This document shows, in pieces, positions 26,540-36,272 of a stretch of DNA of 64,000 bases; positions within the stretch are counted from its first letter, which is position 1; each line of letters begins with the position of its first letter. The stretch spans positions 248,001 to 312,000 of the forward strand of contig JADJWF010000003.1 of the NCBI GenBank assembly GCA_016716505.1, in the 5' to 3' direction. The DNA is from Verrucomicrobiota bacterium. GTDB taxonomy: Bacteria > Verrucomicrobiota > Verrucomicrobiia > Limisphaerales > J093. Below the pieces are notes generated by a model. The model saw only the letters and a list, made by a program, of their open reading frames with translations, had not been told where the DNA came from and ran no database searches. Both the position numbers and the translations under genes were made by a program.

Positions 26540-26697
26540 GCGGCGGGTTCAGGCGTGCCGGTGGCGAGGCCGGCAACGATTCGCTGGACCGCTCTCGCCG
26601 ACACGCGGTTCGTTGGCTTTTGCCCCATGCGCCAAACCTACGGACCGTGGCGGTTGGCGTCAAACGCCGCACGGGATGGACTTCCGGCAGCCGGCGC

Positions 26698-26727
26698 TTG
26701 CCTCGGCTTCTTCCACGCCGCTACCAT
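26698..26727 (+). promoter_or_regulatory. candidate promoter of corA
   Basis: TTGCCT (26698-26703) and TACCAT (26722-26727) are 18 nt apart, 45 nt upstream of the corA ATG. The leader would be about 39 nt. Confidence 0.4.
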
Positions 26728-26772
26728 CCGAGACGGAGTCAGGACATTGACTCGGCTAGGGAACGCCAGACC

Positions 26773-27765
26773 ATGGTTCGCTCATTTGCCTTCACGACGC
26801 AGGGGCGCCTTCACACGAAGGACATTCCGCCCTTCCTGATGCCGACGTTGCTGGCAGATACGAATCTGTTCCTCTGGGTGGACCTGGAGGATCCCACCCC
26901 CGAGGAAGCCAAGTTTTATCTCGAGACCGTCTTCCACTTTCATCCGCTTTCGATCGAGGACTGCGTCACGGAGAGCCAGTCGCCGAAGGTGGAGGAGTAT
27001 TCCCCCAAGGAGGGCGACCAGTTCACGCCCTACCTGTTCATGGTCATCCATGCGGTGGACTACAGCCGGAAGGACGGGGTGTTTGCCACGAGCGAGCTGA
27101 ACTTCTTCCTCGGGAAAAACTTCCTCGTGACCTACCACCTCAAGCCGCTGAAGGCGGTTTCGGTGGCGGCCGAGCGTTCCCTCAAGAGCAACGTCCACAT
27201 CGCGCGCGCCCCCGACCGGGTGGCGCACACACTGCTGGACCTGATCGTGGACAACTACAAGCCGGCGCTGGAGGAACTGGCCCTGGAAATCGCCGAGCTG
27301 GAGAACGAGGTGCTCGCCCACCCCGACAAGACCGCGTTGAACCGGTTGCTCCAGGTCAAAAAGGAGGTGCTGCACTTGCGGCAGATCATCGGCCCGCAGC
27401 GCGAGGTGCTGGCACGATTCGCCTCGGGCGATTTCAAACTCATCCGCGCTCATCTGGTGCCGTACTACCGGGACGTCTATGACGGGTTGTTCCGCATTTA
27501 CGAGTTGTCACAGAACTACGCCGACTCCCTGACGGGCATCCTCCAGGTGTACCTGAGCATGTCGTCCAACCAGACCGGCGAGGTCATCAAGCTCCTGACG
27601 CTCATCACGGTGATCACCACGCCGGTGATGGTGGTGGGGACTTGGTACGGGATGAACTTCCACAACATGCCCGAACTGGAGAAGGGTTACTGGGTGATCA
27701 TCGGCATCACATCCGTCGCCACCTTCGCCACCTACTGGTACTTCAAACATCGGAAGTGGTTCTGA
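26773..27765 (+). CDS. corA: CorA-family magnesium/cobalt channel
   Basis: The 330-residue protein has a cytoplasmic alpha/beta domain (LFLWVDLEDPTPEE, LNFFLGKNFLVTYH) and a long helix. Near the C-terminus are two membrane helices, LLTLITVITTPVMVVGTWYG and YWVIIGITSVATFATYWYF. The diagnostic YGMNF motif sits between them, with an acidic loop (MPELEK). It forms a pentameric divalent-cation channel in the inner membrane. The C-terminus FKHRKWF is the usual basic end. The sensor-kinase gene starts 20 nt downstream, so the two may be co-transcribed, which would be an unusual pairing. Confidence 0.96.
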   Translation: MVRSFAFTTQGRLHTKDIPPFLMPTLLADTNLFLWVDLEDPTPEEAKFYLETVFHFHPLSIEDCVTESQSPKVEEYSPKEGDQFTPYLFMVIHAVDYSRKDGVFATSELNFFLGKNFLVTYHLKPLKAVSVAAERSLKSNVHIARAPDRVAHTLLDLIVDNYKPALEELALEIAELENEVLAHPDKTALNRLLQVKKEVLHLRQIIGPQREVLARFASGDFKLIRAHLVPYYRDVYDGLFRIYELSQNYADSLTGILQVYLSMSSNQTGEVIKLLTLITVITTPVMVVGTWYGMNFHNMPELEKGYWVIIGITSVATFATYWYFKHRKWF

Positions 27766-27785
27766 CTGGAGCTGGTCGTTCGCCC

Positions 27786-29060
27786 ATGCCCACACGCAAG
27801 TCCACCTTTGCAGACAAGGTGCTCAGCCGCGTCGGCTCGCTGGACGCCGAGAGCGTGCAGACGGTGGTCAAACGGCTGGCGCGGGAGCGGGATTTCCTCG
27901 ACACACTGTTCAACACGATTGAGGACGGAGTGCTCGTCCTGGATGCGCAGGGGCGGATTGACTACTTCAATCTGGCCGTCACCCGCCTGTTGGGGTTGCA
28001 GCCGGAGAGCGCCCCCGGCGAGCCGCTCTCCCGTTACCTGCCGGAACTGGACCTCGACAAACTGCGCGACTTGGATCGTCACGGCGGGACGACCGGTGTC
28101 CGGTACGAGATTGAAATCGAATATCCCCGCCCGCGATTTCTGCGCGTGTTCGCCGCCCCCCTCGACGGCGAGGCGGCGGGCAGTTCGGGCCTCGCGCTGA
28201 TCCTCCACGACGCGACGGATCTTCGGCAAAAAACCGCCGAAGCCATCGAAAGCGAACGCGTCCAAGCGCTGACCTTGCTCGCGGGCAGTGTGGCGCACGA
28301 AATCGGCAATCCCCTGAATGCGCTGCACATCCACCTGCAGTTGATGGAGCGCGAGTTGCGGAAACTGCGGGCTCTTGGGGCGTCCGGGGACGGGCGAATA
28401 CCGCCCAACCGCACGATGCCGGCCGTTGACGTGTTGGACGAGATCCGCGGAGTGGCGGATAAGCTGGACCGGTTTCTGGGAGTCGCCAAGGGCGAGATCA
28501 CCCGGCTCGACTACATCGTCACGCAATTTCTCCAGGCGCTCCGCCCCAGCCCGCCCAAGATCAAGCCGGGCTCGCTGAACGCCGTGGCGGCGGAGACCCT
28601 CGAGCTGCTCCGGCCGGAGTTCGAGAATCGCGGTCTCGAGATTGAGGAGCGTTTCGCCCGGCAACTGCCGGAGGCGCCCTTCGACGCCGCGCAAATCAAG
28701 CAGGCGCTCGTCAATCTGGCCAAGAATGCCATGCAGGCCATGACCCGTGGCGGCCGGCTGGTGGTCGAAACCGGTGTCCTGGCGGACGGGGTCTGGGTCA
28801 GTCTGGCGGACACGGGCACCGGCATTCCGCGCGAGCAACTCACCCAGCTTTTCCAGCCCTTTTTCACCACCAAACAGAAGGGCACCGGCTTGGGACTCAT
28901 GATCGTTTATCGGATCGTGCGCGACCACGGCGGGCGGATTGACGTGGAGAGCCAGCCGGGCCGGGGCACGACATTCCGGATCTGGCTTCCCCTTCAGGAA
29001 CGCGGTCCCCGCCTGCTCTCCGCCTCGCCGGAGACCTCTTCGCCACCGGAACCCGGCTGA
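27786..29060 (+). CDS. PAS-containing sensor histidine kinase, cytoplasmic
   Basis: The 424-residue protein has a short coiled N-terminus and a PAS domain (about 33-145, DTLFNTIEDGVLVLDAQGRIDYFN). The dimerisation helix has the phospho-acceptor His171 in LAGSVAHEIGNPLNAL, and a HATPase_c domain follows with N box NLAKNAMQA, DTGTGIPREQL and the GLGLMIVYRIV lid. The H-E-I-x-N-P-L phosphobox resembles that of NtrB/AtoS-type kinases. There are no membrane segments, so the signal is intracellular. No response regulator is adjacent. The regulator at 40863 is 12 kb away and has an unusual output domain. It lies 20 nt after corA. Confidence 0.93.
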   Translation: MPTRKSTFADKVLSRVGSLDAESVQTVVKRLARERDFLDTLFNTIEDGVLVLDAQGRIDYFNLAVTRLLGLQPESAPGEPLSRYLPELDLDKLRDLDRHGGTTGVRYEIEIEYPRPRFLRVFAAPLDGEAAGSSGLALILHDATDLRQKTAEAIESERVQALTLLAGSVAHEIGNPLNALHIHLQLMERELRKLRALGASGDGRIPPNRTMPAVDVLDEIRGVADKLDRFLGVAKGEITRLDYIVTQFLQALRPSPPKIKPGSLNAVAAETLELLRPEFENRGLEIEERFARQLPEAPFDAAQIKQALVNLAKNAMQAMTRGGRLVVETGVLADGVWVSLADTGTGIPREQLTQLFQPFFTTKQKGTGLGLMIVYRIVRDHGGRIDVESQPGRGTTFRIWLPLQERGPRLLSASPETSSPPEPG

Positions 29061-29106
29061 AGTCCGGTGCCGTCCACCCCACTCGACCAACCGCCGGCGG
29101 GGTCGG

Positions 29107-29931
29107 CTAGGGCTCGGGCGGGGGCTGGACCGGGGGCGTCCAGCCCATCCACTCGATCAGGGCGGCGAGGCTGGCACGGATTTCCGAATCACGCGTCGCT
29201 TTTTCCCGTGTCAGGGACCGGCGCAACGACAAGACCAGCGCGTCCGGTTTCATTGGTTCGAGGGCCTGTCGGGTGACTTCGCCGTTTTGCCGTTCCCCGA
29301 TGGCTTCTTGGACAGCGACCAGCCGGGCGAGCAGTTTGTCGGAGGCTTGACGACGCCGGCCAAGAGTCAGCTCCCGGAGATACCGCCACCAACGGATGCG
29401 GCGGCGGAACTCGTGTTGCTCCGCGGCGGACATCTTCTCGTAGGTGAAAATCTGACTGCGGACGGCTTCCCGCAATCGCTTTTCCATCTTCTCACAACGC
29501 GTCTGCAGGCGTCGGGCGGCGGATTTGCCGGTCTTCACCAGTTGCAGCCCGGCGATCCACTCCCGAGGCAGCGACCGCAGGCGGGAGCGGGTGGCGCGCC
29601 AGCGGCGCTCGCGACGGGCCATCAGCAACTCCGCCAAATCGCGGGCGTCCGCTTTGGGAGCCACCCACTCGATTGCGACATCGGAATCCCGTATCCGGCC
29701 GGTGAGGCGGGCGGTGACACGTGCCCAGGCGCGAAATCGTTCCAGTTCTTCACCGTCAAGCAGCGGCCGTCCCACGCGCAGGAACAGACGGACCCGCCGG
29801 AGAGTGACCCGCAGGCGGTGGATCTGCTCCGCATTGCCGCCGGCGCGGCAGGCCCGGGTCAATTCGTCCAACTCACCCAGCAGCCGCCGGCATTGCTGCT
29901 GCCAGCGACGATGGAGTTTGGCGGGCTTCAT
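29107..29931 (-). CDS. CHAD domain protein
   Basis: From the ATG at 29931 (MKPAKLHRRWQQ) the product has 274 residues; an ATG 18 codons upstream is possible. The sequence is all-helical and rich in Arg, with the CHAD signature IHRLRVTLRRVRLFLRVG near the N-terminus and further conserved basic helices such as RLTGRIRDSDVAIEW and SLRRSLTREKA. CHAD domains bind polyphosphate and often accompany CYTH phosphatases, but no CYTH domain or polyphosphate gene is present here. The final PPVQPPPEP tail is probably disordered. It is convergent with the sensor kinase gene. Confidence 0.82.
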   Translation of the reverse strand: MKPAKLHRRWQQQCRRLLGELDELTRACRAGGNAEQIHRLRVTLRRVRLFLRVGRPLLDGEELERFRAWARVTARLTGRIRDSDVAIEWVAPKADARDLAELLMARRERRWRATRSRLRSLPREWIAGLQLVKTGKSAARRLQTRCEKMEKRLREAVRSQIFTYEKMSAAEQHEFRRRIRWWRYLRELTLGRRRQASDKLLARLVAVQEAIGERQNGEVTRQALEPMKPDALVLSLRRSLTREKATRDSEIRASLAALIEWMGWTPPVQPPPEP

Positions 29932-30033
29932 GACGGCCGATGTCGTACAAGCCAGCAACGTCCCGCCCGCAGCCGGCGAATTCAACCTGCTTTCTGTTAC
30001 AATTCGGTGACGACGCCGCCCGCCGGCAGGCGG

Positions 30034-31599
30034 CTACGTCTTCAGCAGCGCGAACTCGATGGAATCCACGAGCGCCTGAAGGGAAGCCGTGATGATGTTC
30101 TCACTCACGCCCACTGTGCCCCACTCGCGGCGGCCGTCGCTGGACGTGATGAGCACGCGCGTCTTGGCCGCCGTGCCAGCCACGCCGTCCAGGATCCGCA
30201 CCTTGTAATCGGTCAGCTCAACGCGACGCAGTTCCGGAAAAGAGCGGGCGAGCGCCGAGCGGAGCGCGCCATCGAGGGCGTTCACCGGGCCATCGCCCTC
30301 CGCCACGGTGTGATGCACCTTGGTGCCGACACGAACCTTGACCGTGGCTTCGCATACCGAGGAGGAGCCGTTGCTGCGCATGGAAACGTGGTAGGAATCC
30401 ACCGTGAACAGCAGCTCCGGGTTGTGTTCGAGGATGCCCCGAATCAGGAGTGCGAGGGAAGCTTCGGCGGCCTCAAATTCGTAACCTTCGCTCTCCAGTT
30501 GCTTCACTTTGGCCGTGATGGCGCGCGTTTCGGGCGCATCCGGGGAGAGTTTGAATCCCAGCTCGGCTGCCTTCATGAGGATGTTCGTGCGGCCCGCCAT
30601 GTCGCTCACCAGGATCCGCCGCGCGTTGCCCACGGCCTGCGGGTCAATGTGCTCGTAACTGCGGGCCACCCGGTCAATCGCGTGAACATGCATGCCGCCC
30701 TTGTGGGCGAACGCGGTCTGCCCCACCCAGGGCTGGCGCGGGTCGTGGCGCAGGTTGGCGATTTCGTCCACGAACTCGGAAAGCTCCTTGAGTTTGGGCA
30801 GCGACCGCGCTGGCACACCGCTCCAGCCCAGTTTGAAATGGATCAACGGGATGATGCTGGTCAGGTTGCAGTTGCCGGTCCGCTCCCCGTAGCCGTTGAT
30901 CGTGCCCTGGATGTGAGTCGCGCCGGCCTCGAGTCCGGCCAGACCGTTGGCCACGCCGAGGCCGCAATCGTTGTGGGTGTGAACCCCCACCCGGCTGCTG
31001 AGGCTGTCTGTTGCGACTTTCACGACGCGCGCGATCTCGCCGGGCAGGCGGCCGCCATTCGTGTCGCACAGGACCACGCTATCGGCGCCGGCTTTCTCAG
31101 CGGCCAGCCACGTGTCGCGGGCGTAGTCGGGATTCGCCAGGTAGCCGTCGAAGGCGTGCTCGGCGTCGTAGATGACCGTTTTTCCGTGGTCTTTGAGAAA
31201 CCGGATGGTGTCGCCGATCATGCCAAGGTTTTCGTCCGGTTTCGCCCGCAGCACCTCGGTCACGTGCAGCAGCCAGGTCTTGCCGACGATGGTGACCACG
31301 GGGGTTTCCGCCTCCAGAATCTGCCGCATCAGCTCGTCCTTCTCGACGGCCATGCCCTTGCGCCGGGTCATGCTGAACGCGGTGATCCGCGCGTGCCGCC
31401 ACTTGCGGCGCGCCGCCTGACGGAAAAATTCGAGGTCTTTCGGATTCGCGCCGGGCCAGCCGCCTTCGATGTAGTGAACGCCAAACTGGTCAAGCCGCTC
31501 GGCAATGCGCAACTTGTCCGCCACGGAAAAGTTGATGCCCTCACCCTGGCTGCCGTCGCGGAGGGTGGTGTCGTAGATTTCGATCTGCCTTCGTTTCAT
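30034..31599 (-). CDS. cimA: (R)-citramalate synthase
   Basis: The 521-residue protein is an alpha-isopropylmalate-synthase-superfamily enzyme of the citramalate type. IYDTTLRDGSQGEGINFS at the N-terminus, GVHYIEGGWPGANPKD, VLCDTNGGRLP and VGVHTHNDCGLGVAN (metal-binding His pair) form the catalytic barrel. A C-terminal regulatory LeuA-dimer domain starts at about residue 390 (GDGPVNALDGALR). GGWPGANPKD and length distinguish citramalate synthase from leucine-pathway LeuA. It condenses acetyl-CoA and pyruvate to open a threonine-independent isoleucine route. A GCCGG/CCGGC hairpin sits just before the ATG. The gene overlaps no neighbour and follows the hydroxylase gene by about 105 nt. Confidence 0.93.
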   Translation of the reverse strand: MKRRQIEIYDTTLRDGSQGEGINFSVADKLRIAERLDQFGVHYIEGGWPGANPKDLEFFRQAARRKWRHARITAFSMTRRKGMAVEKDELMRQILEAETPVVTIVGKTWLLHVTEVLRAKPDENLGMIGDTIRFLKDHGKTVIYDAEHAFDGYLANPDYARDTWLAAEKAGADSVVLCDTNGGRLPGEIARVVKVATDSLSSRVGVHTHNDCGLGVANGLAGLEAGATHIQGTINGYGERTGNCNLTSIIPLIHFKLGWSGVPARSLPKLKELSEFVDEIANLRHDPRQPWVGQTAFAHKGGMHVHAIDRVARSYEHIDPQAVGNARRILVSDMAGRTNILMKAAELGFKLSPDAPETRAITAKVKQLESEGYEFEAAEASLALLIRGILEHNPELLFTVDSYHVSMRSNGSSSVCEATVKVRVGTKVHHTVAEGDGPVNALDGALRSALARSFPELRRVELTDYKVRILDGVAGTAAKTRVLITSSDGRREWGTVGVSENIITASLQALVDSIEFALLKT

Positions 31600-31704
31600 G
31601 CCTGCCGGTGAATGCCGGCTCCGACCCTTCTAGGTGAAGCGGCTGGAACTGCAAAGTTCAAAAGCCCACTAGCCCGGAGAACCGACACGCTTCCGGGTGG
31701 GAGC

Positions 31705-32313
31705 TTACGCGGAGATCGGCTCGCCAGAGGTCCCGGGGTTGATCAGCGGCTGCACGTCGGGAACGGCGTCGCCGCGCGCCTGGCGAAAGCTGACTTTCGA
31801 GCGGGGCAGGAGGGTGCCGAGCAGCAGGTCCGCCAGCGGCAGCACCACGTTGAAGTTCTTGTGCATGTAGCGGTGGTGCAGGAGATGATGGCCGTTCAGG
31901 CGGAAGAAGATTCCGGATCGTTCCACAACGCGCCGGCGGGGCAGATGCATGCACCAGTGGAGGTACTCGTAAGCACCGTAGTACAGGGCGAACGCCACGA
32001 GGGCACCCGCCGCCAGCCCCCAAATTCCGAACGCATAAGCGATCGCCAGCACGGGCAGTTCACAGAGGGCGATCATGGCCGGGCCGTTCCACCAGGCCAT
32101 CGGGATGGTTGCCTTGTCGCGCTCATTCAGCAGGTGGTACGACTCATCGGCCCGGAAGATCCGGTGGTGAATCAGGGCGTGCCGTTCGTACGGATAGCGG
32201 AACCCGCGCACCGGCCGGTGCATCACGTAGCGGTGGAGTGTCCACTCGAAGAAAGAGGCGAAGATCGTTCCTCCCACGATCCCAACGGCGGTCCAGAAAA
32301 AGAAGCTTAACAT
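31705..32313 (-). CDS. fatty acid hydroxylase / sterol desaturase-family membrane protein
   Basis: The 202-residue protein has three to four hydrophobic segments. The histidine clusters that bind a di-iron centre are HRYVMHRPVRGFRYPYERHALIHH (His27, His32, His45, His49, His50), EYLHWCMH and NGHHLLHHRYMHKNFN. The spacing fits the fatty acid hydroxylase superfamily, which includes sterol desaturases, carotenoid hydroxylases and lipid hydroxylases. The substrate is probably an acyl or isoprenoid lipid of the membrane. It precedes cimA on the same strand and diverges from the methyltransferase gene; the two start codons are 143 nt apart. Confidence 0.88.
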   Translation of the reverse strand: MLSFFFWTAVGIVGGTIFASFFEWTLHRYVMHRPVRGFRYPYERHALIHHRIFRADESYHLLNERDKATIPMAWWNGPAMIALCELPVLAIAYAFGIWGLAAGALVAFALYYGAYEYLHWCMHLPRRRVVERSGIFFRLNGHHLLHHRYMHKNFNVVLPLADLLLGTLLPRSKVSFRQARGDAVPDVQPLINPGTSGEPISA

Positions 32314-32419
32314 GAATGATTTCCCCGGCGGCCGGCAAGGTAGCGCGGGAACCGGCCGGGAGCGAAAACAAAATCACCGGCCGAAGGCGCTGGGCTCCGG
32401 GTTTCGTCAAAGGGTCCCT

Positions 32420-32447
32420 TTGCAGGGCGGTTTCTTCCTCGTACGCT
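32420..32447 (+). promoter_or_regulatory. promoter of the TPMT-like methyltransferase
   Basis: TTGCAG (32420-32425) and TACGCT (32442-32447) are 16 nt apart. The GTG at 32456 follows after 8 nt, implying a leaderless transcript with a GTG start. Confidence 0.55.
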
Positions 32448-32455
32448 GCCGGCCC

Positions 32456-33046
32456 GTGAACGAGACTCTAAATTCATGGGAGCAGCGCTATCGCAGCGGC
32501 GGCGCGCACTGGGACCACGGCGCTCCCGCTCCCGGACTGGTGGACTTTCTCGCCGCCCATGCCGGGCCCAAACGTGGATCGGTACTGGTTCCGGGTTGTG
32601 GCTTCGGCCATGACGTTCGGGCATGGGCCGGAGCGGGTTACCGGGCCGTGGGCTATGACATCGCGCCGAGCGCCATTCGCGGATGCCGCGACCGGGAGCT
32701 GCCGGGCGCGACGGCTGCGGAGTATCGGGTGGGCGATTTCCTGCGTGACGCGCCGTTCGCGCAATTCGACTGGATCTTCGAGCACACGCTCTTCTGCGCC
32801 ATCGTGCCGGAGGACCGGGACGCTTATACCCGCGCGGTGGAGCGGTGGTTGCGCCCCGGGGGTGAGTTCCTTGCGGTTCACTACATCAATCCGGAGCACC
32901 CGGACGGCCCGCCGTTTCCCGTGAGCCGTGCGGAATTGCTGGACCGGTTCTCTCCGGCTTTCGATCTGCTTGCCGAATGGGTTCCCCGTTCCTATTCCCA
33001 CCGCAGCGGGCGCGAATTGATGCTGTGGTGGAAGAAGAAGGCCTGA
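32456..33046 (+). CDS. thiopurine-methyltransferase-like SAM-dependent methyltransferase
   Basis: I use the GTG at 32456 (VNETLNSWEQRY), giving 196 residues; earlier sequence is Arg/Gly rich and lies upstream of the promoter. The class I methyltransferase fold starts with WEQRYRSGGAHWDHGAPAPGL, the TPMT-type entry helix. VLVPGCGFGHDV (SAM loop), AVGYDIAPSAI (acidic end of strand 2), YRVGDFLRD, FDWIFEHTLFCAI and a C-terminal LLAEWVPRSYSHRSGRELMLWW follow. The TPMT branch methylates thiol, selenol or halide substrates in bacteria. The true substrate is unknown. It is convergent with the sulfatase gene, 24 nt apart. Confidence 0.88.
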   Translation: MNETLNSWEQRYRSGGAHWDHGAPAPGLVDFLAAHAGPKRGSVLVPGCGFGHDVRAWAGAGYRAVGYDIAPSAIRGCRDRELPGATAAEYRVGDFLRDAPFAQFDWIFEHTLFCAIVPEDRDAYTRAVERWLRPGGEFLAVHYINPEHPDGPPFPVSRAELLDRFSPAFDLLAEWVPRSYSHRSGRELMLWWKKKA

Positions 33047-33070
33047 GCTTCCCCGCGGACCTTCGACCGG

Positions 33071-34585
<1,515 letters not shown>

Positions 34586-34687
34586 GTCCGGAGGGAAGAC
34601 CGAAACGGGTCGGCACACAAGTCGCGGGTCGGCAGCGGCCAATCCTTTCTGGCCTGAGCGCGCCGCGGCCGTGGCCCGCGGCGTGGC

Positions 34688-36166
34688 TCAACGATCGCCC
34701 GCCGGCCGCACAGCGGTCCGGCCACTTGGAGCGGCCGGATTGTAGGCGGGGTTGGGCGACGGAAACCGTGCGCCCACCTCTCGCTGCCAGGCGTGGAGCG
34801 CTTCGCGGAGGTGGGCGACGCGCAAGGGTTCCTTTGCCGTGAGGTCGTTTTGCTCGCCCGGGTCCGTCGCGAGGTTGAAGAGCTCCGTGCGGCCGTCCTC
34901 CAGCCACTCGATCAACTTCCACTCGCCGCGCCGAATGGCCGCGCTGGGCGCGCCTCCTTGATTGCCGTAATGGGGGTAGTGCCAAAAGAGCGCGCGCTCC
35001 GGTGGGATCTCACCGCGGAGCAGCGGCAGGAGACTCTGGCCATCGAGGCGTTGACCGGTCTGGGGCAGCGAACCGGCGGCGTCCAGCAGCGTCGGGTAGA
35101 AGTCCGGACTGCTGGCCGGAACACCGATCTCCAGCCCCGGTCGAATCACGCCGGGCCAGCGCATCACCAAGGGAACCCGGATGCCACCCTCATAGAGCCA
35201 GCCTTTGCCGGCGCGGAGAGGGTGGTTCGATGTCGGCCAGCCTTCGCTGGTTGAGAGTCCGCCGTTGTCGCTGGTGAAGATGACCAGCGTGTTTCGGGCG
35301 AGGCCGAGGTCGTCCAGTTTGGCGAGGACTTTGCCGACGGCAAGGTCGAGCGCTTCGACCATCCCGGCATAGACCGCGTGATTTTGCGTCAGGCGGACAT
35401 CCCGCTCGTGTTCGCGGCCCCACTGCTCCTCGAGGCCCAGGCGGGCTCGTTTGGCCTCGTATTTCTGCCGCAGGTCTTCGCGGGCCATCAGCGGGGTGTG
35501 AACCGAGTAGAACGCGAAGTATGCGAAGAACGGCCGCTCGCGGTTCGCCTCGATGAATCGCACCGTCTCCGTGGCGAGGCGATCGGGCAGATGCTCGCCG
35601 GGCGGGCCGTCTGTGAGACGAGGATTGCCGTAGGGGGAGAAGTACTGACCGCCGCCGTAGGGGCCACCCCGGTCATTGCCGCCTTGGTTGATGTCGAAAC
35701 CCTGATTTTCCGGCCAGAAGCCTTCGGGACCGAGATGCCATTTCCCGGCGAAGAAGGTGGCGTAGCCGGCCGCTTTCAGGCTTTTGGCGAGCGTGGGGGC
35801 CTCCAAGGAAAGGCGGTCGGTGAACGGGGCGGGCAGAAGCTTGGTGTTTCGTTTCCACTGCTCCGGCCGCGTTGGCGCGCCAATGTAGTCAGTGATGCCC
35901 CACCGTTGCGGCCACTGGCCGGTCAGCAGACTTGCGCGCGTCGGCGAGCAGACCGGGCACGCGGCGTAGGCGTCCGTGAACCGCGCCCCCTCCCGGGCCA
36001 GCCGATCCAAATGGGGTGTCTCGTAAAACGTGCTGCCGTTGCAGCCAAGGTCGCGCTGGCCCAAATCATCGGCCAGAAAGAACACGATGTTCGGTCTGCT
36101 GACCGCCGCCCCGGCCAGCGGCAGGCCGATCAAGCAAACGAGGGAAAATCGCAGCATCGGTTTCAT
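34688..36166 (-). CDS. exported sulfatase (arylsulfatase A-like), Cys type
   Basis: The ATG at 36166 gives 492 residues with a signal peptide (cleavage near residue 21). Core motifs are RPNIVFFLADDLGQRDLG and the formylglycine site Cys73-Ser-Pro-Thr-Arg77 in canonical C-x-P-x-R form. GYATFFAGKWHLG is the second sulfatase signature, and FTSDNGGLS closes the metal site. The family hydrolyses sulfate esters of sugars. It is first of a two-gene sulfatase run on the minus strand and could act sequentially with the second. Its ATG shares the tetranucleotide CATG at 36164-36167 with an in-frame ATG of the divergent cytochrome gene, so that cytochrome start is probably not used. Confidence 0.93.
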   Translation of the reverse strand: MKPMLRFSLVCLIGLPLAGAAVSRPNIVFFLADDLGQRDLGCNGSTFYETPHLDRLAREGARFTDAYAACPVCSPTRASLLTGQWPQRWGITDYIGAPTRPEQWKRNTKLLPAPFTDRLSLEAPTLAKSLKAAGYATFFAGKWHLGPEGFWPENQGFDINQGGNDRGGPYGGGQYFSPYGNPRLTDGPPGEHLPDRLATETVRFIEANRERPFFAYFAFYSVHTPLMAREDLRQKYEAKRARLGLEEQWGREHERDVRLTQNHAVYAGMVEALDLAVGKVLAKLDDLGLARNTLVIFTSDNGGLSTSEGWPTSNHPLRAGKGWLYEGGIRVPLVMRWPGVIRPGLEIGVPASSPDFYPTLLDAAGSLPQTGQRLDGQSLLPLLRGEIPPERALFWHYPHYGNQGGAPSAAIRRGEWKLIEWLEDGRTELFNLATDPGEQNDLTAKEPLRVAHLREALHAWQREVGARFPSPNPAYNPAAPSGRTAVRPAGDR

Positions 36167-36272
36167 GAGTGACGGCCGCCAGTCTAGGCCCGTTCCGGTC
36201 GGGGACGCACTCATTCGTTTTGGTGACCTCGCCGGCCGCGGAGCGAACCGCCTGTCTCCGACACCTTTTTTC

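Noticed and set aside
30015..30034. GCCGCC/GGCGGC hairpin as a terminator of cimA
   Set aside because: It overlaps the stop codon and is not followed by a T run; GC-rich hairpins are frequent here by chance.
28939..31611. 890-codon plus-strand frame across the CHAD and cimA genes
   Set aside because: It spans two clear minus-strand genes and their spacer and has no recognisable domain.
31646..31659. GAACT-GCAA-AGTTC inverted repeat upstream of cimA as a riboswitch or attenuator
   Set aside because: The stem is only 5 bp and no leader peptide, antiterminator or known riboswitch core is visible.
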